From positions 46,260,490-46,324,489 of the forward strand of contig NC_090709.1 of the NCBI RefSeq assembly GCF_040954835.1: a DNA stretch of 64,000 bases. The letters run 5' to 3'. Of this stretch, positions 19,313 through 30,808 are shown piece after piece. The notes under the pieces were generated by a model. The model saw only the letters and a program-made list of their open reading frames with translations. It did not search any database and was not told where the DNA came from. A program made the position numbers and the translations under genes. Numbering within the stretch: the stretch's first letter is position 1; each line of letters begins with the position of its first letter. Source of the DNA: Lepisosteus oculatus (taxonomy: Eukaryota > Chordata > Actinopteri > Semionotiformes > Lepisosteidae).

Positions 19313-19532
19313 GACGTCACGGTGGCGTCACAATGAGCCGCCTGACGTCACAGAGCGGCGGATTCTAGCGGGGGGCGGCGCCGGAGCCCCGTGAGCTCAG
19401 AGGAGCGAAGAGAGAAGAGGAGGAAAGCGCTATATAGTCTTTTCTAAATACGTGTTTCTTCCAATAAAGTTACTTCGACTTAGATTGTTAGTTTCAGCTT
19501 CAGAATCGCTCTTCAGAATCCCCGTGAAATCG
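19313..19532 (+). promoter_or_regulatory. Promoter and noncoding exon 1, copy 1
   Basis: CRE sites GACGTCAC (19313-19320) and TGACGTCA (19343-19350) precede a GC box region and TATATAG at 19431-19437. About 95 bases later the donor AAATCG|GTAAGT ends a noncoding first exon at 19532. The long form, with the GCGGCCGAGCCGTGAGCGCG block just upstream, is shared with copies 4 and 5. CREB/ATF regulation is an inference from the sites. Confidence 0.65.
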
Positions 19533-19639
19533 GTAAGTCAAAAGCGCCGCTGGCGAGAAATAACAAAATAAGTGGAGAAATAAGTTGTTTTTTTTACCGT
19601 TACTCCACTCTTATGGGTGTGATCGTGCTATAAAAAGAT

Positions 19640-20010
19640 ATTGAGAGGAGGTGCACCTCTACACAGAGAGTGGTGGGGGTGGGGAACAAGCTGCCCAGCC
19701 CTGTGGTTGAAGCCGATACCCTGGCTTCTCTCCAGACACAGCTGAGTGAGCTCCTCCAGTCAGGACAGGAGGCTCTTCTGTACACCGAGGGTGGCGGGGG
19801 TGTGGAACAAAGCTGATACCCTGGCTCCTGTCCAGACAGAGCTGGGTGAGCTCCTCCAGTCAGGACAGGAGGCTCTTTTGTACACAGAGGGTGGCGGGGG
19901 TGTGGAACAAAGCTGATACCCTGGCTTCTCTCAGGACACAGCTGGGTGAGGTCCTCCAGTCAGGACAGGAGGCTCTTCTGTACACAGAGGGGGGCGGGGG
20001 TGGGGAACAA
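19640..20010 (+). repeat. Intron 1 repeat cluster, copy 1
   Basis: Three to four units of about 110 bp (TACACAGAGGGTGGCGGGGG, GGAACAA, GATACCCTGGCTTCTCTC). They are tandem pieces of a dispersed repeat whose fuller single copy is at 30985-31155. Confidence 0.8.
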
Positions 20011-20087
20011 GCCGCCCAGCTGTGTGGCTCCGCCCCCTCCCCCTCCCCTCCCTTCCCCTCTGTGACTCTGCTTGTCTCGGCAGGACG

Positions 20088-23000
20088 ATGGACCGACAGA
20101 GATGCCGCACGGCCGTGCGCGGTCGCAGCAGGACCCAGGCCCGGCGAGGCGTCGTAAGTCCACCCCTCCCGCCCGCCGTCCACAGGGTCGCAGGTCCATT
20201 ATAGACTTCTGAGAGCACAGATTGCCTCTGAACGTCCCAGAGTCTCACTGGACACACTGTAGAGACTACCCAAGGCCCCTAGTCTCGACACGACTGGGCT
20301 GGGCTATTTGGTCAGAGCTGTCTCGGAGATGGGCTGTTTGGCGTCTTCACAGGTCACACCGGTCAGGCCGAACCCGGACTGGCAGCGGGAGAGGTCCCGG
20401 CCCAAGTCCCGGTGCTTTTCCGTAAGTCTGACCCGGTCGCCTTCCGCGAGACTGGACCGGCCGCCCTGTGGTGGGCCCGGTGCCCCACATCTACCCTACA
20501 GCTCCCCCCACTGACCCCTAAACTCCCGATACCCTACAGCTCCCCACACTGACCCCTAAACTCCCGATACCCTACAGCTCCCCACACTGACCCCTAAACT
20601 CCCGATACCCTACAGCTCCCCACACTGACCCCTAAACTCCCGATACCCTACAGCTCCCCGCACTGACCCCTAAACTCCCGATACCCTACAGCTCCCCACA
20701 CTGACCCCTAAACTCCCGATACCCTACAGCTCCCTACACTGACCCCTAAACTCCCGATACCCTATAGCTCCCCACTCTGACTCCTAAACTCCCGATACCC
20801 TACAGCTCCCCACACTGACCCCTAAACTCCCGATACCCTACAGCTCCCCTCTCTGACCCCTAAACTCCCGATACCCTACAGCTCCCCACACCGACCCCTA
20901 AACTCCCGATACCCTACAGCTCCCCACACTGACCCCTAAACTCCCGATACCCTACAGCTCCCCGCACTGACCCCTAAACTCCCGATACCCTACAGCTCCC
21001 TACACTGACCCCTAAACTCCCGATACCCTATAGCTCCCCACTCTGACTCCTAAACTCCCGATACCCTACAGCTCCCCACACTGACCCCTAAACTCCCGAA
21101 ACCCTACAGCTCCCCACACTGACCCCTAAACTCCCGATACCCTACAGCTCCCCACACTGACCCCTAAACTCCCGAAACCCTACAGCTCCCCACACTGACC
21201 CCTAAACTCCCGATACCGTACAGCTCCCCACACTGACCCCTAAACTCCCGATACCCTACAGCTCCCCGCACTGACCCCTAAACTCCCGATACCCTACAGC
21301 TCCCCGCACTGACCCCTAAACTCCCGATACCCTATAGCTCCCCACTCTGACTCCTAAACTCCCGATACCCTACAGCTCCCCACACTGACCCCTAAACTCC
21401 CGATACCCTACAGCTCCCCACACTGACCCCTAAACTCCCGAAACCCTACAGCTCCCCACACTGACCCCTAAACTCCCGATACCCTACAGCTCCCCACACT
21501 GACCCCTAAACTCCCGAAACCCTTCAGCTCCGCACACTGACCCCCACAGTCCTGATGGCCGAGAGGTCTCTGCTTGCTGTAGTAATTGAGTGAGCTCTGT
21601 GGACCTGACCTCTGTCTTGTGTCCTCGTTTCCAGCGTCTCCTAGTGGTCCGGCATTTCACACGACCTGAAGGTGAGATCTGGGGAGGAGACAGAGCACCC
21701 CCTAACACCCCTGAGCTGGGTTACAGGGTAAGACAGCTTCTTACTGTTGGACACACCTGTCCACACTCTTACTGGACACACTGGACACACTCGCCTGTCC
21801 AGACTCTTACTGGATACACTGGACACACTCACCTGTCCAGACTCTTACTGGACACACTGGACAAACTCACCTGTCCACACTCACCTGTCCAGACTCTTAC
21901 TGGACACACTCTCACTGGACACACTGTCCACACTCACCTGTCCAGACTCTCACTGGACACACTGTACACACTCACCTGTCCACACTCACTGGACACACTG
22001 TACACACTCACCTGTCCACACTCTCACTGGACACACTGTACACACTCACCTGTCCAGACTCTCACTGGACACACTGGACATACTCACCTGTCCAGACTCT
22101 TACTGGACACACTGTACACACTCACCTGTCCACACTCTTACTGGACGCACTGTACACACTCACCTGTCCACACTCTCACTGGACACACTGTACACGCTCA
22201 CCTGTCCACACTCTTACTGGACACACTCACCTGTCCAGGCGTAGTCTCTGCTCCTCATCCCCCCTGCGTTGTGTCTCCCACCCCGCTGGACAGAATCCTG
22301 TGGTGTCTTCGTGTCTCCCCGAGCTCGTCCAGAAGCTGGAGAGGGCGGCCGAGCTGCAGCTGGAGCTCCCGGGGTCGCCTGGCTCGTCCCGCTCGGGCTC
22401 GCCCGACTCCTTCCGCTCGGTGTCCCCCCCCTCCTCGCCCGAGAGCCCCCTCCGCCCCCCGCCCCCGGCCCCCCCCTCCGGCCCCCTCAGGCCCCTGCCC
22501 GCCCCGCCCCGCCGCCCCCCCTTCATCCCCGCCATGCCCCTCGAGCCCCCCCTGCTGCCCGGGGCGGTGCCCCTGCCCCTGCCCCCACCCGTCCTGCCCC
22601 CGTCTGTCCGTCCATCTGTCCGTCTGTCCATCTATCCTTCAGTCCATCTGTCCCTCTGTCCATCTGTCCTTTTCTCTATCCTGTCCTTCTGTCTTTCTGT
22701 CCTTTTCTGTGTCCATCTGTCTTTCTCTCCTTTTCTGTCTTTCTATCCATCACTCTATCTATCCTTTTCTCTGTCCATCTGTCCTTCTGTCCATCTGTCT
22801 TTCTGTCCTTTTTTCTGTCTTTCTGTCCTTTTCTCTGTCTTTTTGTCCATCTGTACTTCTCTCTTTCTGTCTTTCTGTCCTTCTGTCTGAGTCTCTCTTT
22901 TTCTCTGTGTCTGTCCCTCTCTCCCTGTCTCTTTCCATGTCTCCCTGCTCTCTGTTTGTCCTGCGTTGTCCCAGCTGGGTCTGTCTCCCTGTGTCTCTCC

Positions 23001-24395
23001 GTGTGTCTCCCTGCTCTCTGTCTCTCCTGCGTTGGCCCAGCTGGGTCTCTCTCCCTGTGTCTCTCCGTGTGTCTCCCTACCTGTCTCTCTGTCTGTCCTG
23101 CGTTGTCCCAGCTAGGTCTCCCTCCCTCCTCTCTCTCTCCGTGTGTCTCCCTGCTCTCTGTCTGTCCTGCGTTGTCCCAGCTGGGTCTCCCTCCCTCCTC
23201 TCTCTCTCCGTGTGTCTCCCTGCTCTCTGTCTGTCCTGCGTTGTCCCAGCTGGGCCTCTCTCCCTGTGTCTCTCCGTGTGTCTCCCTGCTCTCTGTCTGT
23301 CCTGCGTTGTCCCAGCCAGGTCTCTCTCCCTGTGTCTCTCCGTGTGTCTCCCTGCTCTCTGTCTGTCCTGCGTTGTCCCAGCTGGGCCTGTCTCCTCTGC
23401 TCTCTGACTTCAGCTCTGTTCGCCGATGTCCTGCCAGCCCGTCTCTCTCTCAGCCTGTCTCTTGACTTGCAGGAAGAAGAGGAGGTGGAGACAGCTCTTC
23501 CGGCAGGAGAGAGGAAGGAGGTCAGTGCTGGTCCCACCCTGCCCCCTGTCCTGTCTGTGGTGGAGTTTCGCCGTCTTGTCTGTCCCTGGGTCTCAGTGTC
23601 TCTCTCTCTTTCAGCCCTGTCTGTCAGTGTCTCTCTCCTCCTCCTCTCTGTCCTCAGTGTGTCTCTCTCCTCCTCTCTGTCCTGTGGTGTCCAGTGGGTC
23701 AGTATTAGTGGGCTACACCCAGGCTCACTCACTGCGAGTGTGGTCTCAGCAGAGTCTCTGTGCTCTTGGGACACTTGACTCACCTGTCTCTCTCTTTCTC
23801 TCCCTGTGCTGTCCCTCTCCTGCCCCCTCTCTCCCTCCTCGGACTCCAGCTGGAGGAGGTCCAATCACCACCTCCTCTGAGACAGCAGAAAAAGAAGGTG
23901 GGTAATGCTCTGATCCTCTCTTTACTCCTGTCTAGTGTCCAGTCAGTGTGTCTGTATGAACCCCTCTCTCTCTTAGTGTAGTGTTCATGTCCTGGAGTGT
24001 CCAGTCAGTGTGTCTGTATGAACCCCTCTCTCTCTCAGTGCAGTGTTCATGTACTGGAGTGTCCAGTCAGTGTGTGTGTATGAACCCCTCTCTCTCTCAG
24101 TGCAGTGTTCATGTCCTGGAGTGTCCAGTCAGTGTGTCTGTATGAACCCCTCTCTCTCTCAGTGCAGTGTTCATGTCCTGGAGTGTCCAGTCCGACTCTT
24201 AACGTGACTCTCCTGTCTCTGCTTCAGAAGCGCCGATGCGTCTTTTTGATGTCCCTGAGCTGCGTGTCGGTGGAGACAGAAGATCAGGACGAGCCGATGG
24301 AGGTGGGGGAGACCGTTGCTCAGGAGAGGAAGAGCGAGGGAGAAGAGGAGCAGGCTGCCGGGAAGGACAAGAAGAGGAAGAGGAGGGGCAGGTGA
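20088..24395 (+). CDS. Array gene copy 1 (exon 5 donor lost)
   Basis: Coding exons: 2, 20088-20153; 3, 20353-20421; 4, 21635-21727; 5, from 22294, preserved to about 22601; 6, 23473-23520; 7, 23850-23897; 8, 24228-24395. All boundaries have AG acceptors and GT donors in phase 0 except exon 5. There a deletion of about 96 bp, relative to copy 4, removes the last codons (through MSDE) and the GC donor. The frame runs open into the intronic TGTC repeat. The other exons are intact (exon 2 begins MDRQRCRTAVRGRSRT; exon 8 begins KRRCVFLMSLSCVSVE). A protein would need a cryptic donor, so this copy is probably impaired. The product is not recognised; the basic clusters suggest a nuclear protein. The 3' UTR ends at AATAAA 25404-25409. 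Confidence 0.65.
20495..21545 (+). repeat. Intron 3 minisatellite, copy 1
   Basis: About 28 units of 37 bp (CCCCTAAACTCCCGATACCC, TACAGCTCCCCACACTGA). Far longer than in the other copies (7-10 units). Confidence 0.95.
21770..22240 (+). repeat. Intron 4 minisatellite, copy 1
   Basis: Units of about 30 bp (ACTCTTACTGGACACACTGG, ACACACTCACCTGTCCAG). The same unit also occupies intron 2 of copies 2 to 5. Confidence 0.95.
22602..23400 (+). repeat. Intron 5 microsatellite and 66 bp minisatellite, copy 1
   Basis: A TGTC/TTTC-rich tract, then about seven units of 66 bp with the motif GTCCTGCGTTGTCCCAGCTG. Pyrimidine-rich on the coding strand; the long ORFs here are artefacts. Confidence 0.9.
23935..24195 (+). 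repeat. Intron 7 minisatellite, copy 1
   Basis: About four units of the 62 bp repeat described for copy 0. Confidence 0.9.
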
Positions 24396-24549
24396 GCAGA
24401 CAGGGGGGTGCCGCCCGGTCATGTCTGTGATTCAAGGAGGAGTCTCCTCTTGCTGTTTGATGTCATGGTGACGTCTGTGTCTATGTCCCTCACACCTGCA
24501 ATAACAATATACTTTCCAGGTTACTTTCCTGGTTCTGTGCCTGCTAAGA

Positions 24550-25385
24550 TCTGGACTGGACTGGACTGGACTGGACTGGACTGGACTGGAGCTGAGGGAC
24601 ACCAGACGACTGGACTGGAGCCTAGGGACACCAGACTGGACTGGACCGGAGCTGAGAGGCACTAGACTGGACTGGAGCTGAGGGACACCAGACTGTGCTG
24701 GACCGAAGCTGAGGGACCCCAGTCTGGACTGAAGCTGAGGGACCCCAGTCTGTGCTGGACTGAAGCTGAGAGACCCCAGACTGTGCTGGTCTGAAGCTGA
24801 GGGACCCCACACTGGACTGCACTGGAGCTGAGGGACACCAGACTGGACTGGAGCTGAGGGGCCCCAGACTGGACTAGACTGGAGCTGAGAGGCCCCAGAC
24901 TGGACTGGACCAAAGCTGAGGGACCTCAGGCTGTGCTGTACCGAAGCTGAGGGACCCCAGACTGTGCTGGACCGAAGCTGAGGGACCCCAGACTGGACCG
25001 AAGCTGAGGGACCCCAGACTGTGCTGGACCGAAGCTGAGGGACCCCAGACTGTGCTGGACCGAAGCTGAGGGACCCCAGACTGGACCGAAGCTGAGGGAC
25101 CCCAGTCTGTGCTGGACCGATGCTGAGGGACCCCAGTCTGGACTGAAGCTGAGGGACCCCAGACTGTGCTGGACCGAAGCTGAGGGACCCCAGTCTGTGC
25201 TGGACCGAAGCTGAGGGACCCCAGACTGTGCTGGTCTGAAGCTGAGGGACCCCAGACTGGACTGGACCAAAGCTGAGGGACCTCAGGCTGTGCTGGACCG
25301 AAGCTGAGGGACCCCAGTCTGGACCGAAGCTGAGGGACCCCAGACTGCACTGGACTGAAGCTGAGGGGCCCCAGACTGGACTGAT
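24550..25385 (+). repeat. 3' UTR minisatellite, copy 1
   Basis: The longest version of the 3' UTR repeat, with a GGACT pentamer run and about 25 units of the type GGACCGAAGCTGAGGGACCC. Confidence 0.85.
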
Positions 25386-25403
25386 GAGCTTTTGTTAAGC
25401 ATC

Positions 25404-25409
25404 AATAAA
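25404..25409 (+). terminator. Poly(A) signal, copy 1
   Basis: AATAAA in the shared TTAAGCATC context. Confidence 0.7.
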
Positions 25410-25462
25410 TTTAAAAAAAAAAAAATCTGTTTAGCTTTTGGTTTCCCCCCCCCCCCCCCAAA

Positions 25463-25885
25463 GTTGCTGCTAGGAGAGGTGTGAGTGGGGCCAGCAGGGG
25501 GCGCTCTCACCCTGTGGTCTGTGTGAGTCCTGATGCCCCAGTATAGTGACGGGGGACACTGGACTGTAAACAGGCGCTGTCCTTCGGATGAGACGTCAAA
25601 CCAAGGTCCTGACTCTCTGTGCTCGTTAACAATCCCGGGGTGTCTCTGGAGAAGAGTAGGGGTGTTACCCCAGTGTCCTGGCCTGATTCCCCCCCTGGTC
25701 TTGACCCATCATGGCCTCCTAATCACCCCCCCCTCTCTGAACTGGCTCCATCCCTCTGCTCTCCTCCCCACTGAGAGCTGCTGTGTGCTGAGCGGACTGG
25801 AGCATCATCCAGGTGGGGGCTGCACACTGGGGGGGCTGGAGGGGATCCCCCTGACCTGGGAAGAGCTCTGAGGGGAGGGTCCAGA
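25463..25885 (+). mobile_element. 0.42 kb interspersed repeat
   Basis: Same element and same position relative to the gene as at 17357. Confidence 0.8.
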
Positions 25886-26110
25886 CTTATTAATTATTAT
25901 TATTATTCGTGCTGCACTGGGCTCCTGTCCTGGCAGTGAGAGGGGGACTCTGTGATCAGGACAGATACTTATGACTGTATAATAATACACGATAGAAATG
26001 GAACACAGGGTAGCGCTGTAGTCTCTTCGAAACGTTTTGAACTGTCAGAAGAAGTTTTCACAACCCGGACTCGTGAAGGTACAGGTCTTCTCCCATCGTC
26101 CGGAGCAAGG

Positions 26111-26398
26111 TGAGAGGCCACCCCCTCGGGGCGCAGTATCCCCGATGCACCACCCAAAACGACACACACTTCTGTGACGATTGGGAGACCCCGGTTCGAC
26201 CAGCCCCTGCGGTGGAGGAAACGACCCGCTGGAGAGAACACGCAGACTCCACACAGAAGGGTCACCTCGTCATTTATTCCAACAGCAAAACAACACCAGA
26301 GAGAAACGGTCTCCGAAAGAGAAGCGTACACCGGGAAAAACACGACAGGGTCATTACAAATGGGAATAGGAGTTCTTTTTTTCTTTTCCGGACGTCAG
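26111..26398. other. 288 bp segment unique to the unit after copy 1
   Basis: Elsewhere in the array GAGCAAG runs directly into GTGTATCGTGTCCTGG. Here about 288 bp intervene. The segment begins GTGAGAGGCC, has no clear terminal repeats and no evident target duplication. It may be an insertion, or an old piece lost from the other units. Confidence 0.55.
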
Positions 26399-26729
26399 CT
26401 GTATCGTGTCCTGGTGATTTCTCCCGTTTCGATTAGAGTTTAATGTCGCGTTTCTACTTTATTAGAGAGAGGCACTGAACTTTGGGGAACGTGACATCCA
26501 CCCAGTATTACTAGTAGATTGATAAATGTAAATGTTCTTTTTCCCCCTGTATTATACCTCGCGAAATATAACGATGGCCAACTCCTTAAGTCGAAATTTA
26601 AGCCCTTTTCACGCTACAAGACTCCGGACGTTTCCTTTTTTGTCCTCTTTGGCCTCCAAAATAAAAAAAAACTGGGATCCATCGTGGCGTTGCCAAATTA
26701 AAACGTCAACCACTTTTCGGGCTTTCGGA

Positions 26730-27330
26730 ATTGTTTGTGTGGAGTCTGCATGTTCTCCCTGTGTTCTCCGGGTCCAAAGACAGGCTTTTGGGCTAATTGG
26801 CTTCTGGGAAAACTGGCCCTGGTGTGTGTGTGTCCTGTGATGGACTGCTGTCCTGTCCAGGGTGTGTGAGTGAGTCTGTGTGTGTCATGTGATGGACTGG
26901 TGTCCTGACCAGGGTGTGTGAGTGTGTGTGTCTGTGTGTCCTGTGAGGGACTGGTGTCCTATCCAGGTTGTGTGTGTGTGTCCTGTGAGGGACTGGTGTC
27001 CTGTCCAGGGTGTGTGAGTGTGAGTGTGAGTGTGAGCGTGAGCGTGAGCGTGAGCGTGAGCGTGAGCGTGAGCGTGAGCGTGAGTGTGTGTGTCCTGTGA
27101 TGGACTGCTGTACTGTCCAGGGTGTGTGAGTGTGTGTGTGTGTCATGTGATGGACTGGTGTCCTGTCCAGGGTGTGTGAGTGTGTGTGTCTGTGTGTCCT
27201 GTGAGGGACTGGTGTCCTATCCAGGTTGTGTGTGTGTGTCCTGTGATGGACTGGTGTCCTGTCCAGGGTGTGTGAGTGTGTATGTCTGTGTGTCCTGTGA
27301 TGGACAGATGGTACCCAGCTTGGACACCCA
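26730..27330 (+). repeat. Interspersed repeat end expanded into GT-rich minisatellite
   Basis: Starts with GTGTGGAGTCTGCATGTTCT and CTAATTGGCTTCTGGGAAAA, typical of a widespread fish repeat. It then continues as about ten 46 bp units with GTGATGGACTGGTGTCCTGT. A GTGAGC/GTGAGT hexamer tract lies at about 27019-27085. Confidence 0.8.
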
Positions 27331-27419
27331 TTAGACACTGTCTTCCTCAGAAGACTCTCACGGAGGGCACACTGTCCCTAACCCGGGTCCAGAAGAAACT
27401 ACAGTGATCTATAATTCCT

Positions 27420-27561
27420 GCGCCTCGGAAGGGGTTATGACGTCTATGTCCGGCGCCCGCGCCCGCGGACTGGCGGTTCGGCGTCGCGCTCCGCAGCTCG
27501 AGCTTCGGTGCGAGGCAGGGCGGGAGGGAGTCGATGTGGCCTCGGCGCCATCTTTGCTGGT
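27420..27561 (+). promoter_or_regulatory. CpG-rich candidate promoter and first exon
   Basis: GC- and CpG-rich patch with a TGACGTC half-site and a GCGCCATCTTTG (YY1-like) element. It ends in the donor-like TTTGCTG|GTGAGT at about 27556. It is unlike the array promoter. No coding exon can be tied to it with confidence. Confidence 0.35.
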
Positions 27562-27599
27562 GAGTCAATTGTGACCGTTGCGGTACAATAAACCATCAA

Positions 27600-28980
27600 T
27601 AAATCTTTTCCCACCCCAACCAGTATTTCTGTCGCGGCCCACGTCCCCTACAATCGACAAACTATAAAAAACAGTAGCCCTTCGCAACATTACACGCCAT
27701 TTTTTTAAATTTTAAACGTCCGTTAGATACGCAGGTGGCTCGATACCTGTCTTAACCTCACCGGCGTCTTCAAACAGGCAAGTGAATTTTATTTGGGGTC
27801 CCTCAGAATTGTGACAGAAATGTCAGTGAACCACAATAAAAAACGAAACTTTTTTTTAAAGGCGATGAATGGATTTTAAGAGTAACCGTGAAGCGACTGA
27901 CGTAAGGAAAAAAAAGTTGTCTTTCCCTACGAAGACGTTTTGGTACAGGACTTTCTTTAAATATCAGTTGTGCATAGCGTTTTACAAAAAGTTGATGATG
28001 ATCTTGGAGATAATTGCAAAGGAAAATTGAGATAACTACCAAAACATTACGTGTGAAACGACAGGACAGAACTTTGAACCCACAAAGAAACAAAGGTATG
28101 AAATATTGCCTCTTCATGGGGGGTTGATAATTGTAATAAGTGTTCCTAATTTTCATAAAGAAATGTATATTATGGGAGTCACACGTGAGATTTAGTGTAT
28201 ATACGTTTCATATTGTGGGGTTAAAAAGCGGAATGAGTATGATTATAAACTTGTGTGTCCTATAATCAGATAATTTTTGAACAAGCTTTGATTAGACAGG
28301 TGAAAAACAACATCAGATCCTTGTTTTTAATATATTCTCACGTCTGAATATCAGCTTCTCCCCTCTGGCCAAGATTTCAGGGTTCCCAGGTGTAGATCCC
28401 AAATTGAAACAAATATTCATTTGTTACCCTTATTAAAACAGTTAATAGAAGTGAGTGACCAGGGTAAATAAAGGTGGGTCAGTGTAAACTGTTTATTCTG
28501 GACCAGACTTTGTCATGTGTGATATGTCATGACTTCTTATATCAAGTTTTATCTTTATATTTAGTCATACATGTGTAATAGATGCGATGTGTGTCCATAA
28601 AAATGTTTCTCCAGGGGAAAATCAAGTTGGTTTTAAAACCGTGTTTCCTTTTTAGGGTACGTTTGCATTCCAAGTGTGGGGTTTTTGCCTTTTTATCATA
28701 TTTCGGATGTGAATCCGTGGTATTTTTGCCGAGACAAGTTGCCTTTCTTATACGCGGAGGGATCTGCTCGTGAGATGTCCGCTCGGTCCATTTCTGAGCT
28801 CAGTATAAGGTGTAGAAAGCATGACTGTCATCATAACCCGCCTCTCAGCCTGGCCCGAGCCTGAAGCACGCCCCCTAGTGCAGGGTTAGAAGTGTGGAAT
28901 AATGTTGTGACTATTGCTTCATCAATAACATGCTGATTGCATGTTTCTAGATGGGTATAACAGAGATCTCAACTACTGAG
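27600..28980. other. AT-rich single-copy DNA, no gene seen
   Basis: The longest ORF is 117 codons on the minus strand at 27803-28156, with no recognisable domain. It could hold intron sequence of a gene starting at 27,420. Confidence 0.4.
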
Positions 28981-28984
28981 GGGC

Positions 28985-29425
28985 TTTATTAATAATTGCT
29001 TACACTTATATAGCGTTTTTCTGGACACTCCACTCAAAGCGCTGCACAGGGAATGGGGAATCCCACTACCGCCACCAATGTACAGCCCCCACCTGGATGA
29101 TGCGACGGCAGCCATAGTGCGCCAGAACGCTCCCCACACAGCAGCTCTCAGTGGGGAGGAGAGCAGAGGGATGAAGCCAGTTCAGAGAGGGGGGTTATTT
29201 GGATGCCATGATTGATAAGGGCCAATGGGAAATTTGGCCAGGACGCCTGGGTTACACCCCTACTCTTTTCGAGAAACACCCCGGGATTGTTAATGACCAC
29301 AGAGAGTCAGGACCTCGGTTTTACGTCTCATCCAAAGGACGGCGCCTGTTTACAGTATAGTGTCCCCCGTCACTATACTGGGGTATCAGACCACAGGGTG
29401 AGCGCCCCCCTGCTGTCCCACTAAC
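28985..29425 (-). mobile_element. Complete copy of the interspersed repeat, reverse
   Basis: Reads on the minus strand from GGTGTTAGTGGGACAGCAGG to GCGCTTTGAGTGGAGTGTCC and TATATAAGTGTAAGCAATTA. This copy lies outside the array units and shows the full 3' end, including the TATATA-GCG segment replaced by a short ATT tail in array copies. Confidence 0.75.
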
Positions 29426-29815
29426 ACCTCTTCCACCTCTTATTAGCCAATGAAAAATGGTAGCTTCCTCAGAGACACCGCAGGAAGACAGGAGTTTGTG
29501 ATGAAAGTTCGAGAGGGATGGCCACACCCTAGTTCGGTCAGACTCGGCTGTTGATATTCTAGCAATCACTCCTGACTCCTCTCCTGAAACACTGTCAATA
29601 CTGCACGTGATCCCCCTCTCTCCCTCGCGTCCCTCTCCCACCCCGTCTCCACCTGTGTAGCTGCCCCCCCTGGTCACTCCTCCTCGCTGTGCAGGGGGGG
29701 TCCCAGCCTCCTCGTCCTCTGGCCAGGAGCCCTCAGCCAAGCGGGTTCAGCCAGATCATCACTCCATGATCCTTTCAGTATGCTAAATTCCTGGTGTTGT
29801 TTTTTTTCTCCCCAG

Positions 29816-29889
29816 AAAACTGACTGTCCGCCCCACCTCTGCGCTAAGTGGACGATGAAGTCAGGTTCCAGTGTGCCTGGTGTTTACAG
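29816..29889 (+). other. Exon-like segment beginning MKSGS, first of two
   Basis: A poly-T tract and CCCAG acceptor at 29815 precede 74 bases with an ATG at 29855 (MKSGSSVPGVY), ending at GTAATA in phase 2. Compare 30738-30808. Without transcript support this is only a candidate first coding exon. Confidence 0.3.
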
Positions 29890-30398
29890 GTAATACTTCA
29901 CACTGGTCGGCCTCACCTCGGGGTGTCTGGGCGTTTGATATTATACAGTTGCAATGCTGAGGCCTGTGACTGTGATGCTGTAAGGCTACAGGAGTCTCTC
30001 TGGAGATCCTGAGTGATTTCCGGCGTTCGTGTGGAAACACAGCCCAACCCTCCCGCAGTGTCCAGTCCGCAGAATTTCCTGGAGACGTGGTCTCGCCGAT
30101 GGGCGACCCCGCCAGCGAGAGACTAGCTGAGGCACGATGTTCTGTACGGTTCAGTTAATTAGACGCGCACAGATGTTGAGCTCATCGTCCTTTTAATTGT
30201 GCCATCTATGCTAACTGTAGCCGAGATCGAACTATCAAGGTGACAGATCAATAATTTTAAATTAAATAGATGCATGATATTGCTAGCGCTGATGCAAGAG
30301 GCAAGTCAGAGGAACTGAACACAGAATGGATAGGAGTCGCAGTGAGTGAGAGAGGAATGAGCTAAATTATTTAAGAGGATTAAAACACTGAAGAACAG

Positions 30399-30600
30399 GA
30401 GACACAGTGAGAGAGAGGAGATCACAGGAAATACCTCAGTAACAAACATACTAACACACAGGACAGGAGACACAGCGAGAGAGAGGAGATCACAGAGAAT
30501 CCCTCAGTAACAAACACACAGGACAGGAGACACAGCGAGAGAGAGGAGATCGCAGGAAATACCTCAGGTTTAAGTGCAGACAACCGGACAGGAGACAGAG
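30399..30600. repeat. Three-unit tandem repeat, about 61 bp
   Basis: Imperfect units with GGACAGGAGACACAGCGAGA and GAGAGGAGATCACAGGAAAT. No coding sense. Confidence 0.7.
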
Positions 30601-30737
30601 TGAGGAAGAGTAAATGAAACACAGTAGGATTGATAGGAGACGGGTTATGAAGAGATGGGACACACAGAGATGGAGAGAAGGGAGGCAACAGTTGAACTCG
30701 CTGGCTGAGTTAATTGACGCTGCTGTTTCTTTGGCAG

Positions 30738-30808
30738 ATGAAGTCGGGGTCCAGAGTTTCGCTGACGTGGCAGAACCGTCCCAGCTCGGTCTCCTCCCAT
30801 TCCTGCAG
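30738..30808 (+). other. Exon-like segment beginning MKSGS, second of two
   Basis: TTTGGCAG acceptor directly before ATG, 71 open bases (MKSGSRVSLTWQNRPSSVSS), then CTGCAG|GTCAGT in phase 2. The first 21 bases differ at only three positions from those around the ATG at 29855. Confidence 0.3.

Noticed and set aside
20495-21545. Regular 37 bp repeats suggesting a CRISPR array
   Set aside because: The units are head-to-tail with no unique spacers, in a eukaryotic intron; it is a minisatellite.
21590-23465. Overlapping 605- and 398-codon frames in copy 1
   Set aside because: Same artefact: minisatellite and pyrimidine-rich repeat frames fused to true exons, with proline, serine and leucine runs produced by simple sequence.
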